A DNA stretch of 30,822 bases, taken from positions 1 to 30,822 of the forward strand of contig CAZLRW010000041.1 of NCBI GenBank assembly GCA_964561925.1, written 5' to 3'. Of this stretch, positions 17,175 through 23,337 are shown piece by piece. The number at the start of each line of letters is the position of its first letter. Position 1 is the stretch's first letter. The notes under the pieces are model-generated. The model had not been told where the DNA came from. It saw nothing but the letters and a program-made list of their open reading frames with translations, and searched no databases. Origin of the DNA: SZUA-430 sp964561925 (lineage in GTDB: Bacteria; Pseudomonadota; Alphaproteobacteria; Micropepsales; Micropepsaceae). A program made the translations under genes and the position numbers.

Positions 17175-17181
17175 CTCTTTG
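17159..17181 (+). promoter_or_regulatory. Stem-loop across the ftsA stop codon
   Basis: CAAAGAG at 17159-17165 and CTCTTTG at 17175-17181 are perfect complements around a nine-base AT-only loop that holds the ftsA stop codon. The AT content stands out from the surroundings. It could act as an RNA-processing or stability element that sets the FtsA to FtsZ ratio, or be a relic. There is no T run after it, so full termination is unlikely. Confidence 0.4.
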
Positions 17182-17274
17182 CGGCGCAAAACTAGACGGC
17201 GACAGCGCGAAAAACGCGCGCGCAGTGGTGGACGTGTCTGAAGCAGGGGAGATGGCGCCCATGGAGAATACCAA

Positions 17275-18870
17275 ATGGCCATCAACCTTTCGTCGCCCGA
17301 CTTCACGGAACTGAAACCCCGCATTCTCGTATTCGGGGTGGGCGGCGCCGGCGGCAATGCCGTCAACAACATGGTCGCCTCGAAGCTCGAAGGCGTCGAG
17401 TTCCTGGTTGCGAACACCGACGCGCAAGCGCTCGTTCATTCGAAGGCCGAATACCGGCTGCAGCTCGGCACCGAACTCACCCAAGGCCTGGGCGCCGGGT
17501 CGCGTCCCGATATCGGCGAAGCGGCGGCCGAGGAAAGCGCCACCGACATCAAGCGCCAGCTCGAAGGCAGCCACATGATCTTCATTACCGCCGGCATGGG
17601 CGGCGGCACGGGCACGGGTGCGGCACCGGTCATCGCGAAGCTTGCGCGCGAGCTCGGCATTCTCACCGTCGGCGTGGTCACCAAGCCGTTCGCGTTCGAA
17701 GGTGCGCGGCGCATGCGCATCGCGGAAGAGGGGATCGACAAGCTCAAGAACATCGTCGACACGCTGATCGTCATTCCGAACCAGAATTTGTTCCGTATCG
17801 CCAACGAGAAGACGACGTTCGCCAAGGCGTTCGAGCAGGCGGACGAAGTGCTTTATGCGGGCGTGCGCGGCGTCACCGATCTCATGGTCATGCCGGGCCT
17901 CATCAATCTCGACTTCGCCGACGTGCGCACGGTCATGTCCGAAATGGGCACGGCGATGATGGGCATGGGCGAAGCGGAGGGCGAGCGGCGCGCGATCGAG
18001 GCGGCGGAGGCCGCGATTTCGAACCCGCTTCTCGATGTGTCGACGATGAAGGGCGCGAAAGGCGTGCTCATCAACATCACGGGTGGTATGGACTTGACGC
18101 TCTACGAGGTCGACGAGGCGGCGAACAAAATCCGTCAAGAGGTCGATCCGGAGGCGAACATCATCGTCGGTTCGACATTCGACGAACGCTTGAATGGGCG
18201 CATGCGCGTGTCGGTCGTGGCGACCGGCATCAGCGCCGAGGTGCGGGCGCAAACTTCGCCGGCGCGCAGCTCCATCAGCGAAACGGCGCGCCGCGCGGCG
18301 ACGGTCGAAACGCGCGCCGAAACGCGTCATCAATCGCTCGCGGTTACGCCGATGGCTGCGCCGCCGATCACGGCCGGCGCATCGTCGTCGCCCATCTGTT
18401 CACATCCCGTGCATTCGATGCAGAGCGAAATCGTGCAGTCGGGCCTGGCGGCCGGGCTCGACGACGAGGCGCTGGACGGCGACGGCACGCCCGGCTCGGC
18501 GCATGTCGAGAGCCATGTGTTCGACCGCACGATGATCGAAGCGGCGATCAGCGCCGCCGAGCGGACGCCGCAGCGCGAGGCACCGCGTACGCGCGCGCTG
18601 CCGCCGCAGCTTCAACCGGAGCCCAAGAAGACGGGCTTTTCGATGTTCGGGATCACGATCGGTGCGTCCGCCTCGAAGAAACCCTCCTTACAGCGGCCGA
18701 GTTCGATGCGGTTGAGCCCCGAACGCGGTTCACCGTCGATGTCGGAGCCACCGAGCCAACTGCCGGGAACGCAGCGTGCGGCCACGGGCAAGTCGCGCGC
18801 CGACGAAGTGTTCACGCCGGCCGACGACGAGCTTGAGATCCCGGCGTTCCTGCGCCGGCAGGTGAACTGA
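17275..18870 (+). CDS. ftsZ: Cell division protein FtsZ
   Basis: FtsZ is the tubulin-like GTPase that forms the Z ring. The 531-residue product has the N-terminal GTP-binding region with GVGGAGGNAVNN (21-32), the tubulin signature GGGTGTG (109-115) and the T7 synergy loop NLDFADV (211-217) with the catalytic aspartates. After about residue 320 comes a long, low-complexity linker rich in Ala, Pro, Ser and Arg, ending in the conserved tail ELEIPAFLRRQ that binds FtsA and other partners. A GGAGA site at 17263-17267 fixes the ATG at 17275. The length with its long linker is typical for alphaproteobacteria. It is convergent with the next gene, 13 bases away. Confidence 0.98.
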   Translation: MAINLSSPDFTELKPRILVFGVGGAGGNAVNNMVASKLEGVEFLVANTDAQALVHSKAEYRLQLGTELTQGLGAGSRPDIGEAAAEESATDIKRQLEGSHMIFITAGMGGGTGTGAAPVIAKLARELGILTVGVVTKPFAFEGARRMRIAEEGIDKLKNIVDTLIVIPNQNLFRIANEKTTFAKAFEQADEVLYAGVRGVTDLMVMPGLINLDFADVRTVMSEMGTAMMGMGEAEGERRAIEAAEAAISNPLLDVSTMKGAKGVLINITGGMDLTLYEVDEAANKIRQEVDPEANIIVGSTFDERLNGRMRVSVVATGISAEVRAQTSPARSSISETARRAATVETRAETRHQSLAVTPMAAPPITAGASSSPICSHPVHSMQSEIVQSGLAAGLDDEALDGDGTPGSAHVESHVFDRTMIEAAISAAERTPQREAPRTRALPPQLQPEPKKTGFSMFGITIGASASKKPSLQRPSSMRLSPERGSPSMSEPPSQLPGTQRAATGKSRADEVFTPADDELEIPAFLRRQVN

Positions 18871-18883
18871 CGCTGGCGCCACG

Positions 18884-19372
18884 TCAGTCGATCCGATTGA
18901 CGATCCGCACCTGGACGCACTTCGCCAGATTGTGGATGCCGCCGTAGATCGTGTGGCCGACGAGATAGACCGCGTCGGCGGGTACGACCGTGCCTTGGGG
19001 AATTTCCATTTTTAGTTCGGCCTCGCCGGTCGGGTGGGCCATGACGACGTGGTTCGTGTCGCGGAAGCCCTTGCAGCTGCCGCCGTGATCGCCCTTGCCC
19101 GTATCGTCTTCGACGCCGGGGTTCGCGACTTCAAGGCCCCAATGGACCATGTACATGTCGACGCCTTTTTCATCCGGGGCGCGGCCCAACGTAACGGTGC
19201 CGCCGATCGTCGGACCCGGGTCGGTGTCGACGAAGGCGATCGAGGCGGGGCCGAAGTTCGGTTCTGCGACACGGGGGTAGATCAGGTCCGGACCGCCGAT
19301 CTTCAGCGCGGCGTAGGCTCCGGCCAGAACTACGCCAATCGCGATGACGCCGATCAAAAACCATCTGGCCAT
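18884..19372 (-). CDS. Membrane-anchored protein of unknown function, possible beta-sandwich
   Basis: The 162-residue product starts with a hydrophobic helix (about residues 4-24, signal anchor or uncleaved signal) and continues as a soluble, probably periplasmic domain. The pattern AFVDTDPGPTIGGTVTLG followed by YMVHWG and a late VYLVGHTIYGG resembles the strand pattern of fibronectin/Ig-like beta sandwiches, but this is inference from spacing and I do not recognise a named family. Two cysteines, C100 and C152, could form a disulfide. A strong GGAGG site precedes the ATG at 19372 on the minus strand. It is the only minus-strand gene in the window and interrupts the usual ftsZ-lpxC neighbourhood. 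Confidence 0.8.
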   Translation of the reverse strand: MARWFLIGVIAIGVVLAGAYAALKIGGPDLIYPRVAEPNFGPASIAFVDTDPGPTIGGTVTLGRAPDEKGVDMYMVHWGLEVANPGVEDDTGKGDHGGSCKGFRDTNHVVMAHPTGEAELKMEIPQGTVVPADAVYLVGHTIYGGIHNLAKCVQVRIVNRID

Positions 19373-19439
19373 GTAAATCCCTCCGTTTCACGCGCCGGTC
19401 CTTGTCGCGCGAAACGCCTCCAGCCGCCACCCCTATGCT

Positions 19440-19454
19440 TTGAACGCGGTTCAA
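19440..19454. promoter_or_regulatory. 15-bp palindrome TTGAAC-N3-GTTCAA, copy 1
   Basis: TTGAACGCGGTTCAA is a perfect inverted repeat with six-base arms and a three-base centre. It lies about 70 bases upstream of the minus-strand gene and about 390 bases upstream of lpxC. The form is typical of a dimeric repressor operator, and a second copy with the same arms is present at 27415-27429. The cognate regulator is unknown; the spacing does not match the alphaproteobacterial LexA box. Confidence 0.45.
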
Positions 19455-19539
19455 TGCTGCGCTGCGGAATCAGTTGTGCGCGCGATCACAACGGCGGGCT
19501 GCCAAGCCGCCGCATTTGAGCTTCTCTGGGAGGCAAATA

Positions 19540-19686
19540 ATGGCTGATTTCTGCGGTAATAATCGGAAACAAGAAGTTATTTCGAGCGATTCGGCCACAC
19601 TGCTACTTATTTCACCGGCGATGGAGCCACCTGCCCGGGTACTGGGTTCACCATACAACACCTGGGCGGGCGGTTTCACGGGGTAG
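19540..19686 (+). CDS. Possible small protein upstream of lpxC
   Basis: A 48-codon frame starts at ATG 19540, preceded by a near-ideal GGGAGG ribosome site at 19528-19533 with six bases of spacing. The product (beginning MADFCGNNRKQEV) has no membrane helix and no recognisable domain. The frame is open a further 22 codons upstream, but without such a start context. Codon use in so short a frame cannot be judged, and the AT-rich start may instead be part of a promoter or leader RNA. If translated, it could be a leader peptide affecting lpxC, but nothing in the sequence proves it. Confidence 0.3.
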   Translation: MADFCGNNRKQEVISSDSATLLLISPAMEPPARVLGSPYNTWAGGFTG

Positions 19687-19840
19687 TGCCGACTTTGAGG
19701 GGGGCGGTGCTGTCTGAAGCCGTAGGGAACGGCCTTGCAGGTCGCTTACCCACGGTGTGGTCGCGGCAGTCGTTCAACAATGCCCTGGTTCTCAGGGTGC
19801 TGCGCCGATCAGGCAGTGCGAATGGAGTTTGTGAGGGGTA

Positions 19841-20752
19841 ATGGCACTTCAAACGACGATTAAGAACCGCGTGGTTTGCCAAGGCGTAGGCGTTCACACC
19901 GGCCAGCAGACGACAATTACCCTTCTTCCGGCACCCGAAAATTCCGGCATCGTGTTCCGCCGTACGGATCAGCGCGGCTTTGCGGCCATGATTCCCGCGC
20001 GGTTCGACCGCGTCACGGACACGAAACTCGGTACGACCATCGGCAACGCGTTCGGCGTCAAAGTTCACACGATCGAGCATCTGTTGGCGGCGGTCGTGGG
20101 TTGCGGCGTCACGAACCTCACGATCGAAATCGACGGCGCGGAAGTGCCGATCATGGACGGCAGCGCGGCGCCGTTCGTCTTCCTGATCGAATGCGCGGGC
20201 GTTGTTAAGCAGTCGGTGGCGCAGCGGGCGATCCGCGTGCGCGAAACCGTGCGTGTCGAAGACGGCGACAAGTATGCCGAACTCGCGCCGGGCGTCGGCT
20301 TTTCGGCCGAACTTGAGATTCAATTCGACAACTGCCCGGTCATCGACCGGCAGTTCTATGCGTTCGATCTCGACGCGCCGTCGTTCAAGGCGGAACTCGC
20401 GCGGGCGCGGACTTTCGGCTTCCGTCATGAAGTCGAGTACCTGCAGAAGAACGGTCTTGCGCGCGGCGGCTCGCTGCAGAACTCGATCGTGCTCGACGGT
20501 TCGCGGATCATGAACGAAGAAGGCCTGCGCTATGCCGACGAATTCGTGCGGCACAAGCTGCTCGACGTCGTGGGCGACATGGCGCTGGCCGGTGCGCCGC
20601 TGTTCGCGCAGTTCCGCGGCTACAAGACGGGTCATGCGCTGAACAACAAACTGTTGCACGCGCTGTTCCAACGCCGTCATGCGTGGGAATACGTCACGCT
20701 GCACACGCGCCGCCAGGCGGAGCGTCCGGTGTACGTGGCCGCGGCCGAGTAG
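19841..20752 (+). CDS. lpxC: UDP-3-O-acyl-N-acetylglucosamine deacetylase LpxC
   Basis: LpxC is the zinc-dependent deacetylase that commits the cell to lipid A synthesis. The 303-residue product has the full two-domain fold: GVGVHTGQ near the N-terminus, the HTIEHLLAA motif with zinc ligand H80, MDGSAAPFV, and the second-domain HKLLDVVGDMAL motif in which H238 and D242 match the remaining zinc ligands of characterised LpxC enzymes. GHALNNKL near the C-terminus carries the catalytic-site histidine. A GAGGGG site precedes the ATG at 19841. Its position after ftsZ and before bamD is normal for alphaproteobacteria. Confidence 0.98.
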   Translation: MALQTTIKNRVVCQGVGVHTGQQTTITLLPAPENSGIVFRRTDQRGFAAMIPARFDRVTDTKLGTTIGNAFGVKVHTIEHLLAAVVGCGVTNLTIEIDGAEVPIMDGSAAPFVFLIECAGVVKQSVAQRAIRVRETVRVEDGDKYAELAPGVGFSAELEIQFDNCPVIDRQFYAFDLDAPSFKAELARARTFGFRHEVEYLQKNGLARGGSLQNSIVLDGSRIMNEEGLRYADEFVRHKLLDVVGDMALAGAPLFAQFRGYKTGHALNNKLLHALFQRRHAWEYVTLHTRRQAERPVYVAAAE

Positions 20753-20772
20753 GGCGTTTCCCCGTGGGGCTG

Positions 20773-21144
20773 ATGGAAGCACTCGGCGCGCAACCGCCGC
20801 CGCTTTCGTATTGGCTCAATTGGATGGGGTTCGTAAATCTCCTCCTGCCGTTGGTCTTCGTGTGGCGACACCTCGAGGCGCGCGTCATCCTTGCCGCGTT
20901 CATCGCCAACGCGCTGTTCATGGCGTTCCTTTTCGAACAGATGGGCTACGGCAAGCATCTCGGGCTCGCGCATGTGGTGTTCTGGACGCCGCTGGTCTTT
21001 TGGCTGGCGCATCGTTTCGAAGGCGCGCGCGAGCGGGGCGGCTTGCCACTCGCGTTCTATCTTCTTGTGGTCATTGCGACGAACTCTGCGTCGCTCGGGC
21101 TCGACTTCGTCGACGTGATCCAGGCCTTCGCGGTGCCCTCATGA
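20773..21144 (+). CDS. Small integral membrane protein of unknown function
   Basis: The 123-residue product is strongly hydrophobic with about four membrane helices, roughly at residues 12-30, 35-55, 61-79 and 90-110, separated by short polar turns (VWRHLEARV; FEQMGYGKH; HRFEGARERGG). No catalytic motif is visible and I do not recognise the family beyond a generic four-helix membrane protein. The ATG at 20773 follows a GTGGGG site; an in-frame GTG at 20764 is a close alternative, and the frame is open back into lpxC without supporting homology. It starts 20 bases after lpxC, so cotranscription with lpxC is likely and a role in the envelope is a reasonable guess only. Confidence 0.75.
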   Translation: MEALGAQPPPLSYWLNWMGFVNLLLPLVFVWRHLEARVILAAFIANALFMAFLFEQMGYGKHLGLAHVVFWTPLVFWLAHRFEGARERGGLPLAFYLLVVIATNSASLGLDFVDVIQAFAVPS

Positions 21145-21295
21145 CCCGTGCGCTGTCGCATGCACGCGGGAGTGGTGTGGGTTTGAACAGCCGTGGCGTT
21201 CGTGCTTGACGGCGATGTTCTTGCTCAGCGGTGCAGTTCAGCCACCACAAGTCCTAGGGTGAACGGGCCCGTCCGCGTACTAGCTGGCCGATTTA

Positions 21296-21334
21296 GCTTA
21301 ACACCCGGTGTGTTGTTTAAGCATCGATCGATGC
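21296..21334. promoter_or_regulatory. Cluster of palindromes upstream of tpsB
   Basis: GCTTAA at 21296-21301 is mirrored by TTAAGC at 21317-21322, and between them ACACC (21301-21305) is mirrored by GGTGT (21307-21311). The dyad is followed at once by GCATCGATCGATGC (21321-21334), a perfect 14-base palindrome. Such stacked symmetry fits operator sites for a regulator of the secretion locus. The TTAA half-sites do not have the seven-base spacing expected for CtrA. Confidence 0.4.
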
Positions 21335-21411
21335 GCCTCTTGCGTGCTCAACCACCGATAGATTGAAGCTTTGGGCGAACTCTGTGCGATATTTTCGCGT
21401 GGGGAAAGGCA

Positions 21412-21433
21412 AAAGGCCCTTCACGGGGTCTTT
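21412..21433 (+). terminator. Terminator-like stem-loop (possible attenuator) before tpsB
   Basis: AAAGGCCC at 21412-21419 pairs with GGGTCTTT at 21426-21433 (eight pairs, one G-U) around a six-base loop. The A-rich left arm and T-rich right arm look like a weak intrinsic terminator or attenuator placed in the likely tpsB leader, about 43 bases before the chosen start. The T run is short, so termination would be partial at best. Confidence 0.35.
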
Positions 21434-21476
21434 CTGTCAGGCGGTGGTTGGGAGCCGCCTACAACTGGGGGATGAG

Positions 21477-23261
21477 ATGGGGGGCGCACGTGCCGACCGC
21501 TTCAACGCGGTTTGGTCCATTGGCGAACTTGTGCATCGCAGCCGCGGCCGAGCGAACGCGACGATTTGGGGGATCGTCGCGCTTTCGCTCGGCATGCCGG
21601 CTGCCGCGTTTGCCGCGCCGCCTCCGAACAACGAAACCGCACCCGGCAAGGTCGAGCGGCAATACGAAAACGACCCGCGCGCGCCGCGTCCGCAGTCGAC
21701 GATCAAAGTGCCGATGCTCGACAGGCAAGGACCGCCCGCCAACGCCGAACAGATTCGCTTCGTTCTGAAGGGTGTCGACATCGACGGCAACAGCGTCATC
21801 GGCGACGAGCGCTTGATGCAGCCGTTCGCGTCGCTGATCGGGCAAGACGTGTCTCTGGCACAGATGTTCGCGGCGTCGAACGAAGTCACGCGCATCTACG
21901 TCAACGCGGGCTACGCGCTGTCGCTCGCCTTCGTGCCGGCGCAGGAAGTCAAAGACGGCATCGTGCGGGTGCGCGTCGTCGAAGGTTACATCGGCGAGGT
22001 CGAGTTCCAGGACCCGCGCACGTTCCACAGCAAGTTGTGGAACGGGTTCGCAAAACGGCTGATGGCGTCAAGGCCGCTGCGTACGGCCGATCTTGAGCGT
22101 TACCTGCTGCTCGCGAACGACCTTGCGGGCGTCGAGGTGAAGAGCGTGTTCGAGCGCATGGAGGGCGACCCCGGCGCGACGAAACTCGTCATGATGATCG
22201 AGCGCAAATGGGCGGACGCTTCGATCGAAGCGAACAACCGCGGCTCGAAGGCGATCGGGCCCTATCGCGTGCAGCTGCAGGCGGCGTTGAACAACGCCCT
22301 CGGCGCGGAGGAACGGTTCTCGATCTTCGGCGTGCGGGTGCCGGACGGCGAAGAACTCGCCTACATGGCGGCGCGCTTCGACCTGCCGCTGACCAGCGAC
22401 GGACTTGCATTCGGTTTCGACGTGTCGCGTTCGAGCGGTAAGCCGGGCGCGCCGTCGCTCATTATTCTCGACTACCAGACGGACGGCTGGACGGGGAATT
22501 TCTCGTTCACGTACCCTTGGAAGCGCTCGCGGCACGAGAACCTCTATTTCTCGGCGGGCGTCGCCTATAAAGATCTGATGGCCGACGTCGGTATCGTCAA
22601 CGAGTTCACGCACGACACGATGACGGCGATCGTGCTGGGCGCCGATTACGACACGCATGACCGGTGGGGCGGGCTGTTGCAGGCGGCCGCGACGCTGCGC
22701 GTCGGGCTCGACGTGTTCGATGCGACGCAGGAGAACGACGTGCGAGCGAGCCGCTTCGGCGCCTCGGGCGAGTTCATCCGGCTTGAGGGTTACGTCTCGC
22801 GGCTGCAGTCGCTCGAGCGCTGGCCGTGGCTGCAGATTTACGGCGAGCTTGCGGCGCAGGTCGCGGACGGGGCGCTGCTGGTTTCCGAGCAATGCGGTTA
22901 TGGCGGCGGCCATATCGGGCGCGCCTTCGATCCGTTCGAGATCGCAGGCGATCACTGTATCAAGGGTCTTGCCGAGATTCGCTACGACGTGCCGCTGAAC
23001 GGTTTCGGCAAACGGTGGTGGATCAACACCGCGCAGGTCTACGGCATGGCCGACTTCGGCTACGTGTTCCGTGCGGGAAATCTGCTTCCGGGCGAGAGCC
23101 GCAACGATGGCGGCGGATCTGTGGGCCTCGGCGTGCGCTGGCGCGCGCTCGACCACGTGTCCGGACTCGTCGAGGTGGCACAGCCGATCGGACTTGGCGT
23201 GTCGTTCGAAGACGGAGAAAAGACCGCACGCGTCTTCTTCGGCGTGTCGGTCGACTACTGA
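21477..23261 (+). CDS. Two-partner secretion outer-membrane transporter (TpsB, ShlB/FhaC family)
   Basis: TpsB proteins are Omp85-superfamily barrels that export a partner exoprotein across the outer membrane. The 594-residue product has a long n-region and a signal peptide core ending at about AAAFA/AP (residue 46), a POTRA domain at about 93-170 (FVLKGVDIDGNSVI through VRVRVVEGYIG), and a C-terminal barrel ending in aromatic tyrosine (VFFGVSVDY). The conserved barrel-lumen loop appears as GRAFD (481-485), in place of the family's usual VRGY/F or GRGYD. Two cysteines flank it (C473 and C494). The ATG at 21477 is chosen for its ribosome site and signal peptide. It lies directly upstream of its likely substrate gene. 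Confidence 0.9.
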   Translation: MGGARADRFNAVWSIGELVHRSRGRANATIWGIVALSLGMPAAAFAAPPPNNETAPGKVERQYENDPRAPRPQSTIKVPMLDRQGPPANAEQIRFVLKGVDIDGNSVIGDERLMQPFASLIGQDVSLAQMFAASNEVTRIYVNAGYALSLAFVPAQEVKDGIVRVRVVEGYIGEVEFQDPRTFHSKLWNGFAKRLMASRPLRTADLERYLLLANDLAGVEVKSVFERMEGDPGATKLVMMIERKWADASIEANNRGSKAIGPYRVQLQAALNNALGAEERFSIFGVRVPDGEELAYMAARFDLPLTSDGLAFGFDVSRSSGKPGAPSLIILDYQTDGWTGNFSFTYPWKRSRHENLYFSAGVAYKDLMADVGIVNEFTHDTMTAIVLGADYDTHDRWGGLLQAAATLRVGLDVFDATQENDVRASRFGASGEFIRLEGYVSRLQSLERWPWLQIYGELAAQVADGALLVSEQCGYGGGHIGRAFDPFEIAGDHCIKGLAEIRYDVPLNGFGKRWWINTAQVYGMADFGYVFRAGNLLPGESRNDGGGSVGLGVRWRALDHVSGLVEVAQPIGLGVSFEDGEKTARVFFGVSVDY

Positions 23262-23282
23262 CGTGACGTGAATAGGGGGGGC

Positions 23283-23308
23283 GCCTGCCGGTGGGGACCG
23301 GCAGAGGC
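23283..23308 (+). promoter_or_regulatory. Intergenic hairpin between tpsB and tpsA
   Basis: CTGCCGGT at 23285-23292 pairs perfectly with ACCGGCAG at 23297-23304 around a GGGG loop; pairing can extend to GCC/GGC (23283-23285 with 23306-23308) over a small bulge. It occupies the middle of the 76-base gap and ends about 30 bases before tpsA. It may stabilise the tpsA message or tune the ratio of exoprotein to transporter. There is no T run, so it does not look like a terminator. Confidence 0.5.
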
Positions 23309-23337
23309 CTTCGAGGGGTAAGTTGGGGGGCTTGAGA

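Larger units (their letters stand above)
19373..19840. other. Gap between the divergent minus-strand gene and lpxC
   Basis: This 468-base region must hold the promoters for the minus-strand gene and for lpxC. It contains the palindrome at 19440-19454, an AT-richer stretch at about 19533-19590, a possible small coding sequence at 19540-19686, and a small hairpin (CCCTG 19783-19787 with CAGGG 19793-19797) some 45 bases before lpxC. I could not pick a convincing -35/-10 pair. The long spacing ahead of lpxC leaves room for a regulated leader. Confidence 0.6.
21145..21476. other. Upstream and leader region of the two-partner secretion locus
   Basis: This 332-base stretch has no supported gene. 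It contains a TTGACGG at 21206-21212 that could be a -35 element but lacks a good -10, a group of nested dyads at 21296-21334 and a terminator-like stem-loop at 21412-21433. The tpsB frame is open through the last part of it from a TTG at 21363, but the ATG at 21477 with its GGGGGA ribosome site and following signal peptide is a better start. Confidence 0.6.

Noticed and set aside
18868..18886. Bidirectional terminator between ftsZ and the convergent gene
   Set aside because: TGACG/CGTCA symmetry is present over the stop codons, but the stem is short with a mismatch and there is no T run on either side.
21298..21320. CtrA site from paired TTAA
   Set aside because: The half-sites are 15 bases apart rather than the seven needed for the TTAA-N7-TTAA consensus.
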